This document shows, piece after piece, positions 11,331 through 22,310 of a DNA stretch of 64,000 nt. Under the pieces are notes generated by a model. The model made no database searches. It saw nothing but the letters and a program-made list of their open reading frames with translations, and was not told the origin of the DNA. Numbering within the stretch: the stretch's first letter is position 1; the number at the start of each line of letters is the position of its first letter. The translations under genes and the position numbers were made by a program. This DNA comes from Phyllostachys edulis (taxonomy: Eukaryota > Streptophyta > Magnoliopsida > Poales > Poaceae): NCBI GenBank assembly GCA_036346405.1, contig CM070568.1:32220870-32284869 (forward strand), read 5' to 3'.

Positions 11331-12479
11331 CTAAACACTTGCTATCTATATAAGTTACATATGCAATAAAATGGATTGCAAGTGTCCCAAATTAACATAT
11401 ACATATGAAGTATCTCCATGTCATTTAAAATGAATAATATGCTCAACATGTGCAATATTAGCAAATAATCATAATTAATTCCAGCATAAATATGAAATAA
11501 TAAAGCATTAATCCAATAGCATTTAAATGACCAAATCAACATAATCAAATGTAAATCATTCAAGTCATTTAAATTGATTGAAATGCTAAACATATACCAC
11601 ATGTATATGAATGAAATTAGCACAGAGTTGCAAAAGATTGATGATAGTTTGTGCTCTTAGAAGGACTTTCACAAAACAATATAAGCATTTAAATGACCAA
11701 ATCAACATAGGATTGTTGCAAGCATTTAAATGACCATAATAACATGTATCCATGAAAATCATCCAAGTCATTTAAACACAATATTATGCTCAGCATTAAT
11801 AGCAGGAAATCATCAATTAGCAGCCTAAGGCACAGATGATTGATGATATTATGTGCTCTCAGAAGGAGACTAGCTAAAGAACAAGTCTTTGCCATCTCAA
11901 TCCTATTGTCTATACTCTTCATTAAATGAATATGATAATATAAATTCAAACTATGAGCTCTAAACAATGCTTTGCTTAACTGTCAAATGATCTAAACTAT
12001 TAACAAAAACAGATTAAACTTCCAGTCAAACAGACTACTAGAAGAATCACAAACTGATCGTTAGATTACCAACAAAAACTGAATACTCTCAATAGAACTC
12101 GAACATGAAGACACATGTTCAAAGGATAAAGCCGATTGGTCGACATAAGAGTATCCACTTCAAATGCTAGAGATCAAATGAACGGAAGAATCGTAATAAC
12201 TAGCTTTCAACCGAAAGTAACCAATTAACAAAGATATCATATTGACAAAGACAAGTAATACAATAGAGCTCAAGTATGAACTAACTATCACATTCAATCT
12301 CAAGATAAGACGAGTTCATCACAGAGCATGTCAACAAAGCCCATCGATCAATTTGCAATATCTTCAGTACTAGATTCAGAAATCATAACTAATACAGATC
12401 AAGGTATCAACTAGCACTGCAAATATATATGCAAAGATCAACCGAACTGCCACAGAGGAGCAATACTCACAGAGAGGAT
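11331..12479 (-). other. AT-rich stretch, probable 5' intron of CACTA-2 ORF2
   Basis: No gene recognised. The DNA is AT-rich and has repeated words such as CATTTAAATGACC (about 11520, 11690, 11725) and AAATCATCCAAGTCATTTAAA, suggesting local tandem duplication. It lies between the GC-rich leader and the first coding exon of the Ulp1-type gene, so a long 5' intron is the simplest reading. Confidence 0.4.
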
Positions 12480-12896
12480 GCCGCACAAGAACTCACGGTG
12501 CAAGGATGAGGCCGGTGCAGGGGAGGAGGCCGATCGGGGGGAGGAGGGAGGCACTGGGAGGGGGGCAGGAGGAGGCGGCGAGGAGGAGGGGCAGGAGGAG
12601 GCCGGTGCAGAGGGAGGACGCCAACACGGGGAGGAGGACGGTGTGGGGAGGAGGCCGGTGTAGACGGAGGACGCCGACACGGGGAGGAGGCCGCACGTCG
12701 AGGCTGCGGCAGTGTCGTCGATGTCAGGGGCGGTGGCGTCGAGGTCGGAGGCGGTGGCGTCGGGGCTTATGAGGAGGTGAACGGGCGAACCCTAGAGGAG
12801 GTGAAGGAGCGCGCGAGAGCTGAGCAGGCTAAGCACTGGGGAGATGAATGGGCGGCACTGGGGAGATGAATGGACGAGCCCTAGGGTTATCAAGGC
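12480..12896 (-). other. GC-rich leader / first exon of CACTA-2 ORF2
   Basis: Strongly GC-rich and made of degenerate GGAGGAGGCCGG-type units (12510-12700), giving open frames on both strands that look like low-complexity artefacts. It directly abuts the internal subterminal-repeat cluster and precedes ORF2 on the minus strand, so it is best read as its promoter-proximal leader. No protein family is recognised. Confidence 0.4.
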
Positions 12897-13107
12897 CTAT
12901 CACAGACGGTTCTATTATGGAACCGTGTGTGAAAAGAAATCACAGACGGTTCTATTTACGAACCGTCTGTGATACGTTCCATATCACAGACGGTTCTATT
13001 AAAGAACCGTCTGTGATATAGAACGTATCACAGATGGTTCTTTAATAGAATCGTCTGTGATAAACTCATATCACAGACGGTTCCGTAATAGAACCGTTTG
13101 TGATAAC
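12897..13107. repeat. Internal cluster of CACTA subterminal repeats
   Basis: About nine copies of ATCACAGACGGTTC or its inverse in tight palindromic pairs, the same family as the left end of CACTA-2. It lies in the middle of the element, between the plus-strand small gene (13329) and the minus-strand ORF2 leader. Such repeats normally occur only next to the termini. It may be a shared divergent control region or the scar of a nested CACTA. Confidence 0.85.
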
Positions 13108-13256
13108 CTGACATCCTGGTGGCAAATGAACAAGTCTTCATTTTCCCGCGTGTGTCTCTTTGTCTCACGATCGCACGGCTTCGTCTCTTCATTTTCCAAC
13201 GTCTCTACAGCTCCCAAATATCTCTTCGTCTCCCGCTCTGGCTTTAGTACTTGTTC

Positions 13257-13266
13257 TATAAATAGA
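13257..13266 (+). promoter_or_regulatory. TATA box of plus-strand small gene in CACTA-2
   Basis: TATAAATAGA is a good plant TATA box. A start of transcription about 25-35 bp downstream would fall near 13285-13292. That makes the ATG at 13281 too early and favours the one at 13329. Confidence 0.6.
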
Positions 13267-13328
13267 TATCCCCTTTTACAATGGATTTCACACGAACCTC
13301 CTTGATCCCCTTTCTCCACAAACTCCAA

Positions 13329-13733
13329 ATGGCTTCCCCTCTCATGCCAGCTATATTGGCCTACATTGTGCTTGTTTACTCGCACCTCTCTGGTTGCAAC
13401 CTGGCCCAAGCTGCGGACAAGCCTTCCGTTTGCAATGTCATCCGTTGTAGGCCCTCCGATCTACCGGAGACCATAGCAGCCATCATCTGTCGACTGGAGC
13501 TCCTCCTCAGACAGACCAATGTGAGGGCTTGCGGCATCCAGCGAGTAAACCTCATTGTGGAGATCATCCTATGGAACTACTTGGTCTGCACGGAGGATGC
13601 AGCCTGGAGAGTCGAGGACGACATCCGAATTGCAGGAGAGCGGGTCGACCTCGCCGAGATGGAGGAGACCAGGGGTGATGGCCTCTGGGCTATATATGGC
13701 TTGGTTTCGGAGTCCGAACGGCTACAAGCGTGA
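13329..13733 (+). CDS. Hypothetical protein inside CACTA-2, possible signal peptide
   Basis: Not a family I recognise. From the ATG at 13329 the product is 134 residues starting MASPLMPAILAYIVLVYSHL, a hydrophobic start that could be a signal peptide or membrane anchor, followed by GCNLAQAADKPS. The middle has three cysteines (CNVIRC, CRLEL) and then a charged, probably helical part (RVEDDIRIAGERVDLAEMEE). It is a continuous frame with a TATA box and opposes the transposition genes. An upstream in-frame ATG at 13281 is probably before the transcription start. After the TGA at 13731 the same frame stays open for about 40 more codons (LQVVTFDL...), so the stop may be secondary. CACTA-1 has no equivalent. 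It may be a captured host fragment or an accessory gene. Confidence 0.45.
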   Translation: MASPLMPAILAYIVLVYSHLSGCNLAQAADKPSVCNVIRCRPSDLPETIAAIICRLELLLRQTNVRACGIQRVNLIVEIILWNYLVCTEDAAWRVEDDIRIAGERVDLAEMEETRGDGLWAIYGLVSESERLQA

Positions 13734-14084
13734 ATCGAGCGTGCAAGGTTGCAGGTGGTGACGTTTGATCTGACAGTCACTGATCCCACCACCACTGAAG
13801 TCGACGAGAAGGCTTATGAAAATTTGAAGGCTAAGATAGGATCGCTAATCCTTTTTTATCGTATGTGATGTAAAAAGGATATGGTCTTTTTATCGTCTGT
13901 TTCTTACAAGCGCATAATATTATCATTCCACACTACAATGAAGTCCACATTGACATCAAAATCAGAGATGACAATTCCATGTTGACATCAAAATATATAA
14001 GAGATTACAAGTCCATAACACATGGCAAGTCCACATTGACATGTCTCATGTTATGGAATAAATTAATTACAATGGAGTAAATTC
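13734..14084. other. Spacer between small gene and TNP2 3' end
   Basis: No gene beyond the continuation of the preceding frame to about 13866. It holds a repeated motif, TTGACATCAAAAT at about 13949 and 13983, within imperfect direct repeats. The part next to TNP2 (about 14045-14084) resembles the DNA just after TNP2 in CACTA-1. Confidence 0.4.
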
Positions 14085-15856
14085 TTAATTAAAATATAGC
14101 CCTTCATGATGATCGACACGCATATAGCTAGCTTCCTCACTGGGTTCTTCCTCAAGCCTGATGCCGTTTCCGAAAGGAGGCAACTCATCAAATTGATTGT
14201 ATTCTTCCTCGTCCACTACATTCTCAACTCTGACAATCCTCCTTTTTCCATGAAGAACTACGTGGTGCTTCTTATTTGCCGGGTCGGTTACATAGAAGAC
14301 TTGAACAACTTGGTTAACCAGTACGAATGGTTTGTCTTTGTATCCGACATGTTTAAGGTCCACGGTAGTGACGCCGTACTTGTCGACCTTCACCTATGGG
14401 AGATGGACCCAACGACACCGAAATTGGGGGATCTTGAAAAACACGTAGTCAAGCTCCCATATCTCCTCTATTTGCCCATAGTAGGAGCTCCTCAACCCAT
14501 CAGTACTGAACGCATCTATGCGGACACCGCTGCTCGGGCGGATCTTCCGCCCCGAATGCCAGATAAAATGTGTACCCATTTATGCCGTATCCTTGCCATG
14601 TGACAATTGTAAATTGTGGCCCTTTTGCCAACCATAGCAGCATATCATCACTTGATGACCTCTCAGTGATTCGCACCTTTAACCATTCGTTGAACCGACG
14701 GTTGTGCTCTATCGTGATCCAAACCTTCGACCGGTCTGGATTCTGTTGGCGTACCATGTCTTTGTGCTCGTCGATGTACGGAGACACTTGGGTCATGTGT
14801 TACAGGACCGTGAAATGAGCTTGAGAGTACGTATCCAGATCGAGAGTGATTGATTTCCTTCCGATGGTCCCGATACCATCCAGTCTTCCCTCATGGCGAG
14901 ATAGAGGCACACCTATTAGTTCCACCTGAGCCATGTAATCGACGCAAAACTCAATGACCTCTTCGGTTGCATAACCTTCGATGATGCTGCCCTCTGGTCG
15001 AGATCGATTCCATACGTAGGACTTGAGAATTCCCATGTACCTCTTGAACGTGTACATGTGACGTAGGAACACAGGGCCGCATATCTTTATCTCTTTCACA
15101 AGATGAACAATGAGATGGACCATGATATCGAAAAATGATGGAGGGAAATACATCTCAAGATGACATAGAGTCGTCACCACCTCGGCCTACAGAGCATCTA
15201 GTCCTTGGGGATTGATGACCTTCTGAGCAATTGAGTTGAAGAAATAACACAGCCTCAAGATTGCCACTCGGACCGTGTTCGGCAAGATACTCCTAATTGC
15301 AACAGGAAACATTTGTGTTATCAACACATGACAATCATGAGACTTCATACCAGTTAATTTCAAATCTTGCATAGAAACAAGTTTCTTAATGTTAGCGGAG
15401 TAACTAGATGGGACTTTCACACCATGCAAGCTTTGGCACAGTTCATTTCTCTCGGCCTTGGACAGAGTGTAGCAAGCTGGGGGAAGGTACGTTTGTCCTG
15501 TATCGGTCTCTTTCGGTGCTAACTCAGTCCTTATGTTTATATCAACCAAGTCACGCCGTGCGTTAACACCATCCTTTGTTTTGCCACTAATGTTCAGTAA
15601 GAGACCAATCAAGCTATCACATATATTCTTCTCCACGTGCATGACATCGATGCAGTGGTGAACTTCTAAGTGCTCCCAATAAGGCAAGTCCCAAAAAATT
15701 GACCGCTTCTTCCAGATGTTTTTCTGATGGGTTCTTAATTGACGTACCTTCCCAAGTACAACATCGATATCCTTAACCATATCATAGACCTCTTTCCCTC
15801 TAAAAGCCCTTGGAGCTGAACCATCATCCTTATTTCTGTCGAATTGTTTCTTCATT
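14085..15856 (-). pseudogene. TNP2-type transposase, C-terminal part (CACTA-2)
   Basis: It continues TNP2 after the solo LTR: the segment 15855-15187 is one frame of 222 residues with IWKKRSIFWDLPYWEHL, HCIDVMHVEKNICDSLIG, TYLPPACYTLSKAE and MKSHDCHVL, the conserved Transposase_21 part. Then EMYFPPSFFDIMVHL, GPVFLRHMYTFKRYMG and EEVIEFCVDYM (15180-14800) match the DUF4218-type domain. The last pieces (14796-14085), with YKDKPFVLVNQVVQVFYVTDP and HVVLHGKRRI, match a DUF4216-type end. Frame breaks near 15185, 14800 and 14580-14394 show decay. Confidence 0.88.
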
Positions 15857-15868
15857 TTGCGGTATGGG

Positions 15869-18800
15869 TGTCGGGACCCGAAAATGCATCTCAGGAACCC
15901 TCTGTGTTTTCCGAACTAGTCCCAGATCAGTAGCTAGCTCACACAGGAAACAGTGATGAAATACCATCCATTTACTCGATTTAACTAAAAAGGATCTCAA
16001 AGTAACAAATAATAATAATAACTGGACCTTATGGTCAACCTTTACTTAATTTGCCACGCAGGACTAAAGAAACAAATAAAACTCTTGCAGCGGAAACAAA
16101 ACTCTTCAAAAGGCCATTCAACATGCCCACAGGCAATCGAGTGGAGAAACACATCCTAATCCACAAAACCTTCGTAGTCCTCCTTCTGGAAGAACTCTTG
16201 GGCAGCTTGATATTCTTCAACTGCTGATTTAAACAGAGGGCACAAGCCATGAGTACTTTTGAATGTACTCAACAAACCGTAGGAAAATGTATGCAAATAA
16301 TATTCATGCATGGCTTGACAAGGTTAGCTGTATGGTTGTTTTGCAGAAAACAGCATTTACGATAAATACAATAAATAGATTGAAATGCGTAGTTGAAAAC
16401 AATAGTAAATAATTAAACAGTTTCCTTGAACGACCTGTGAACTTCCCATTCACTTCCCAACCAAACCAAAGATAAGTGAATCCCCTATTCACCAATCGAC
16501 ACAACCACCAAGTGAATGACATGTTCACCAAACAAACATTATATTCATCAAGTGAACTTCCCATCCACACTCCGACTCATTTTAAAGAAACTCTATCCCC
16601 CGTGTGAAATCCCCGAGCACGTCCATAACCGCGGACACGGCTATTCGAATAGTTTTACACTCTGCAGAGGTTGTACAGCTTTACCCACAAGAGATTAATC
16701 AACTCAAAGAGTCTGACCACACTTCCTTGGGTGTGCGACTTAAGTGATCATCACAAGGCTTTTACAAAGCTCCTTCTTAACCCGATTCTCGCCGCTAAGG
16801 TTTCAACATCGAATGTCTTTCCAACCGCAGGCCCCTCTTGCGCTCGTGAGAATACGTTTCCACAACTTACGCTTCCTACGTAATCGAAATTAAGACATTG
16901 CTAATTAGTCAGCCAGGTCCGTCCCATACCGGCCATGTGGTTGTACGGTTAAGGCCCAGTTCAATGCCGCACAAGATTAAGTCCTTCACAAGTTACTCAA
17001 GCGAGACTACCACAAACCAAATCCGTGCTAAACCCGCACCCTCACTATCCACCAATCACTCGCCCAAGTGAAAACCATTTTGTTTAACCAAGACCCATGA
17101 CTCACCCCGTCATGGTACCCACAAATTTTAACAAGAGTGGCTTACCATCACGATTCCATATATCATTAAGTCAAGATTAATCATTATGACACATGTGATG
17201 ATAAACCCATCGTATCTAAGCTGAACTAAGCATTAATACGCTACCCATGTTGGCAATATGAATATGTCCAACTAAAATTATCCACGCTAGGGTGACAAAG
17301 GATTCATGGCATTCAAATAATCAAAGGAGACATAATGACAATAGGTAATAACTAAACCCAAAACAATTTGTATAAAAATAGCATGCAATTGTATAAAACA
17401 ATATACTTTTGAAATCATAGGTTCAATATGATCAAAGGACTACGGCTTGCCTTGGAATAAATCCTGAGATTGATCTTGATCTTGGTATGCTCCTCCTTGC
17501 TCAAAGCTTCCCGAAGTATCAACGTCTAATCGCAAACAAGGAAAATAAACCAAATAAATGAATAACAGAGGCAAGATAAACTCCAAAAATTAAATAAAAA
17601 TCTCAGATAGCTAGATCTTGAATTTAGATGAATTTAGGAATTTGAATGGACTCAATCGGAGTTCGGATGCAAAAGATATGAGCTTTGAAAGATCCACATA
17701 AAATGATAGAAATTGAGAAAGAAAAGAATATCCAGAGAATATTCCTTCGAATAAAATAAAATAAAAGGAATTGGAGACTTACTAGTGGGGCCCACTGGTA
17801 AGTGAAATAAAGATGAAAACAATGGCTGACATGTGGGTCCCACTGGGCAAGGAGATGGTGTATGGTGGATTGAGTCTTTGGACTCGGGTTGGACTTTGGT
17901 CTGCCAACTGGACTGATGACCGGACTGCCACACCAGCAAAACAATGACATGGCCAAAGAGGTGCAGGTTGAGCTGGTCGCCACATCAGCAGAGATAGAAC
18001 CGAAGGGGAGACAGAGAAGACATGGCCGGCAGTAGAACTAGCGACGGCGGGGATGATCGGAGGCACTGGAGGATCGGTGAATTACCAAAACGGAACCCTG
18101 GGAACGCGACGAAGCTCCAGGCGGCAGTGACTCGATGGCAGCGGCGATGGTGTGCTAGCAGCAGCGACCTTGGCGGCGGCGAGGTACACGGGCACGGCGA
18201 CGAAGGCGAACCAAAGCCGTCCGAGGCACACGGAGATGAGCACCGGGTATACCTGGTCGATGCGAACCCGCAGGCGAAGACGGCACGGGCGGAGAGGCAT
18301 TGACGGCGAAGAACTCCGGCGAGGAAGGAGCTTCAACGACGTCGGTTCTTGGCGAAATCCGGCGCAACCAAGACGAAATCGAGGAAACCAAATTAGGGCT
18401 TTGGTGGAGAGGAAGGATGCGCACAAACCGACGCGATTGGTTCTTTAAATAGGGATCAGAGAGGGGAGATTGAGAAGAGGCCGGCGGCGTTGTCGTGCTG
18501 GACTCGGACTCGCGGAGTCTGGCTTTGGAACGCTTGAGAACGAAGACCACGTGCGCTTTTGCTCGGGACCACCGGCAGGGACACCAAAGAAAAGGGAAAG
18601 GGAATTGGCTCGGATGGGCCTCGGCTGTGCGCGAAGGAAGGAATGTGGGCCAAGGCTGCTGCACGCGCGGAAGAAAACAGGATGGTGAGGCTCGGCTGGT
18701 TTTCTTGACTCATGCGCACGCACCGGAAAACAAAGAAACGGGCTGGCTTGGCGCGGCTGGATGGATACGCGCACAGGAGAAAAGCACGGCCCGTCGCTGA

Positions 18801-19466
18801 CTTGGGTGGCGGCCAACTCACGCACGCGCACAGGAAAAAAAAATGAACCGGCTGGTGCGGCTGGCTGCTGGGACCCACTCGGCAGAGAAAAGAAAAAGGA
18901 AGCGGCGCATGCTTGGGCTCGCCCGCGCGCAAGGAAACCAACCCAGACGGCTCGGGCTGCCGCAAGGAAAAGGAAAGCAGCGGCTGTTGTTTTGGTTTGG
19001 CCCAATGCAAAACGGAAAAAGGCCAAGCGGCAGGCTCACGCGCACGCACGAAAAGGGAAAGGCGGGCCGGTTGACTGGGTGCAGCTGGGCTGGATCGGAC
19101 GGAAGAAAAGGCCGGGCTGAGCTGAAGGGCAAATGGACCAAGAGCAGGAATAGGAATGGGCTTGATCGAAGATACAGCCCGGAATGAAATCTGAGATCAA
19201 TAATAGCTTTTCTTTTTAAAAAATAGCGGAAAATCCAAATAGCAAATAGAATATAGCAAATGACCTTGGAAAAATTCTAGAAAATATATCCAAGCTCAAA
19301 GAACCCAAATAAAATAATTTTGATAATAGTTGTTGTTGACATTATTCACATTAAATTGTTTTTGAACTCTGAAAATTCCAATTAAGCTTTTAACTTTAGC
19401 AGGAAAATTCAAATGGTTATTTTTCTTTTAAAACTTTAAAACAGACCAAAATTTTGGGATGTTACA
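15869..19466 (-). repeat. Solo LTR A (large gypsy-type LTR) in CACTA-2 TNP2
   Basis: On the minus strand it runs TGTAACATCCC to GGGTCCCGACA. The target is duplicated as ATGGG (15864-15868) and ATAGG (19467-19471), one transition apart, and the transposase frame picks up on both sides. No second LTR or internal coding region exists, so it is a solo LTR of 3,598 bp. The stretch 18000-19150 is GC-rich with open frames on both strands, which I regard as chance. It contains the three-hairpin module at 16251-16735. Confidence 0.9.
16251..16735 (-). other. Three-hairpin covarying module, copy A
   Basis: On the minus strand: hairpin 1, CACAC-8 nt-GTGTG (16735-16718); palindromes CTCTGCAGAG (16660-16669) and CTATTCGAATAG (16641-16652); hairpin 2, a 7-bp stem around loop GCGGTTAT (16618-16639); hairpin 3, GAGTAC-8 nt-GTACTC (16270-16251). 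Copies B, C and D have the same order with compensating changes. Confidence 0.7.
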
Positions 19467-19471
19467 ATAGG

Positions 19472-20878
19472 TGACTCCTGGGAAGGAACCTACGGTGACT
19501 CATATATACAGTTTTGCGCGAGTTGTTTAGCCATACACTCTCCGTAGCATCTAAGCAGTGCGGACAGGCTTTGGCTCCTTTTGTACTGAAGCTCGACAGG
19601 TTACCAAGGGTAGGAAAAACATTGATGGTGCAGAACAACATGGCGCGTAAAGTGTAATTCGCTCATTTGTACGTATCTCATACTGCATTCTTCGCTCCAC
19701 AAAGGTCACAAGATCTTCCAAAGAATGGTGCTAGGTACACATCAATATCATTCCCGTGTTGCTTCGCCCTTGGATAAGTAGTGATATCAAAATGTACTTC
19801 CGCTTCATACACGTACCAAGGAGGAAGGTTGTACATACATAGATTCACGGGCCAGTGCTATGTCATTTGCTCATGTTATTGAAAGGATTCATTCCATCTC
19901 AGACTCAACCCTAACCGTATGTTCATTTGTTCAAGATCGAACTCTTCAAGCATCGATCGAAGTTTCTCCACTGGGCAGAATCAGCAGGGTGTCTTAGCTT
20001 TCCATATTTCTTACGCTCCTCCAAATACCAACGTAGCAATCTTGCCTCATTTGGGTTCGCAAATAAACGCTTCAAACGTGGGATCATAAGCAGATACCAC
20101 AACATCTTAGCAGAAGGTTCTTGCTTCACCTTAGCAGTATTCTGACGCTTGTATCGGGATGCTTTGCACACGGGACATACATGCATGTCTGCATACTCTT
20201 TACGGTAGAGGATACAATCGTTCGGACATGCATGTATTCTTTCTACTTCCATTCCCAATGAACAAAGAACCTTCTTTGCTTGTAGGTGGTGCTAGGTAAC
20301 ACGTTTTCCTCTGGAATGATGTCCACTAGGAGACCTAACAACGCTGTGAAACTCTTATCGGACCAACCATTGCTTGCCTTCAATTTTAGCAGCTCAATCA
20401 CGCTTGACAACCTTAGGTATTCCGCTTGCGGCCAGGAACAAAGGTCTCACCGAGTCCTCCATTAAGCCCTCGAATTTACAAAACTCTCTCTCATCAGTAG
20501 TTCTCTTCGCGATCGCGAAAGCATCCGATCCAGATTGTCATCGTATCGACCTATATATCCTCATCAAAAGCACACCACATCCCAGCATATCGTTGACTTC
20601 TCGGCAATGCCATCATTACTAACTTCCCGTGTAATCTACTCTTCAACGTGACTTGTCCAACATGTATACCCTTTTTTGAAACCCCTTCGAATCAAGTGCG
20701 CTTCAATCTGCACCAGGTTGTTAAACATCTTCATATTACTGCAATCAATACATGGACAGTACATAAATTTTATCCCCTTCTTCAGCATATCCTGCTCGGT
20801 GGCTCTTCTAAAAGCAATCACGCCATTAATGTACTCTTGACTCACACGGTTCACACCGTACATCCAGTTTCGGTCCAT
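19472..20878 (-). pseudogene. TNP2-type transposase, N-terminal part (CACTA-2)
   Basis: The ATG at 20878 gives MDRNWMYGVNRVSQEYINGV and the transposase-associated domain with MYCPCIDCSNM, complete to 20636. Downstream, separated by frame shifts and stops, are CPNDCILYRKEY and CPVCKASRYK (20258-19923) and the Transposase_21 core pieces NLPPWYVYEAEVHFDITTY (about 19835-19780) and CPHCLDA plus RRFLP (about 19570-19480). Solo LTR A cuts the gene at 19466. This copy keeps more of the conserved order than CACTA-1 but cannot be read through. Confidence 0.87.
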
Positions 20879-20939
20879 CTACGCTACGCATGTAACAAAT
20901 TAGTGTCAAATTAGATTAATAAACCGCAAGTACGTACTC

Positions 20940-21240
20940 TTCCTATTTACCAAATATAGATCGTTACCCTCGGAGCTTATGATGAAAATACAAAATATCT
21001 CTCGAGAATCCTCGCCTTCTCCTCCCTTCCTCCTCTCCTTCTCCTCCCTTCCCTCTCGTCGGCGACGCAATGGGCTTCCTATTTACCAAACATACTTAAA
21101 TTGATTAGCGATTAATTTATAGCAAACATAAAGGGTTATAGATCGTTACCCTCCAAGCTCACGATTTAAAATACCAAATATCTATCGAGAATCCTCTCCT
21201 TCTCCTCCCTTCCTCTCTCGCTTGGCGCAAGAATGGGGAG
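20940..21240 (-). repeat. Direct duplication in the CACTA-2 TNP2 leader
   Basis: Two related blocks, about 20952-21080 and 21141-21240, share GATCGTTACCCTC, TATCGAGAATCCTC-like and CCTTCTCCTCCCTTCC words. They lie between the transposase ATG and the right-end repeats, probably in the 5' UTR or promoter. CACTA-1 lacks a second copy here. Confidence 0.65.
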
Positions 21241-21295
21241 CACCAGTGGCGGTGAAATGGGAATGGGCGGGGGATCTGTCGGGACCAGTATTTGT

Positions 21296-21716
21296 AGTTT
21301 ATCACGAGCGGTTCAGATATAAACCGTCAGGATATTTACCTATCACTGACGGTTTTTAAAAGAACCGCTCGTGATAGTTCCTGACGGTCTTTGTTCACAA
21401 CCGCTCGTGATAATGGAGATTATCACGCAGCGGTTTTTAATAGAACCGCTCGTGATAGTTCGCTGATGGTCTTTATTAAGAACCGCTTGTGATATCAAGA
21501 TTATCACGTATAGTTTTTAATAGAATCGTCAGAAATTATCCTGAGCGGTTCTTTGATAGAACCGCTCGTGATATTGAGTATCCTGACGGTTTGTAACACA
21601 AACCGCTGCGTGATAGGTCGGCATGGCAAATGCGTGCCCCGACAGCACTCCAAACGAGCGGTTCCATTTTAACCGCTCGTGATAAGACGTCCACTATTGC
21701 CTATTTTGTAGTAGTG
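21296..21716. repeat. Right TIR and subterminal repeats of CACTA-2
   Basis: A dozen or so copies of TATCACGAGCGGTT or inverse AACCGCTCGTGATA, mixed with ATCCTGACGGTT forms, end in GTAGTAGTG at 21716. The core (GAGCGG) differs from that at the left end (AGACGG), so the two ends carry different repeat families. Confidence 0.88.
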
Positions 21717-21719
21717 ATT

Positions 21720-22310
21720 TACACTTGGGAGTAACTCTGCGATCTTTTGATCACAAACTTTTAGGGGACGTACGACCGCCCCAGAAAGGAGGATGATCTT
21801 CATCGGATGCAGCAGGAACTTAATAAGACTCTTCATCAGTACATTAAAAGGTTCAGCCAGGTCCATAACTCTATTCCTAAGGTCGCAGACTCATCCATTA
21901 TTCAGGCCTTTAAAGCGGGATTAAGAAATCGAAGGTTTACGAAGAACATTGCAATGAATCCTCCACGAACGACTGTCGAACTTTTCAACATGGCTGATAG
22001 GTATGCAACTGCTAGTGAAGCGGTCGAATGGAATAAAGTCATAGATTGAAAAGAGAAAATCCCTCAACCTAGCTTGGAAAAACCAGAAAAGAAATACAAA
22101 AAGGCTCTCAAGGGTAAGAAGAATCGTAATCCTGATAATAAGGAGGTCCTTGCAATTCCCGAAAAGTTTACCAAGGGTAAGAAAGATTATTCCGGTCGAA
22201 ACAAGGCAAAAACCCCAATTGATGAATACAAAAAAAAAACCAAGAAGTGGTGACCACTTCATCAAGCGACAAGGCATGATATGCGCACTTACCGAGCCTG
22301 ACAAAAGAAG
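21720..22310 (+). pseudogene. Gag, C-terminal part (TAT element)
   Basis: It resumes the capsid domain after CACTA-2: YDRPRKEDDL, TLHQYIKRFSQVHNSIPK, IIQAFKAGLRN and ELFNMADRYATASEA are the conserved end of the Retrotrans_gag domain in TAT elements. A TGA at 22047 and frame changes follow. A lysine-rich tail (KKYKKALKGKKNR) leads towards the protease. I do not see an intact CCHC knuckle. Confidence 0.85.

Larger units (their letters stand above)
7564..21716 (-). mobile_element. CACTA-2: large CACTA transposon with two transposition genes
   Basis: It starts CACTACTACGG and ends GTAGTAGTG, with the 3-bp duplication ATT at 7561-7563 and 21717-21719, and it interrupts a gypsy gag that reads on across it. 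Coding orientation is minus: right-end repeats, TNP2, internal repeat cluster, Transposase_24/Ulp1 gene, left-end repeats. A small plus-strand gene lies between the two. It spans 14,153 bp, of which 3,598 bp plus a 5-bp duplication are a solo LTR in TNP2. TIR identity between the two ends reaches only about 10 bp. This is a decayed formerly autonomous element. Confidence 0.92.

Noticed and set aside
12493..12696. Overlapping Pro/Ser-rich and Gly/Glu-rich frames at 12438-12772
   Set aside because: They come from degenerate GGAGGAGGCC units. No start context or conservation. Treated as leader of CACTA-2 ORF2.
18445..19049. Long overlapping GC-rich open frames on both strands inside solo LTR A
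   Set aside because: They occur on opposite strands at once, are low-complexity (Ser/Pro/Ala or Arg/Gly rich) and fall wholly inside an LTR; base composition explains them.
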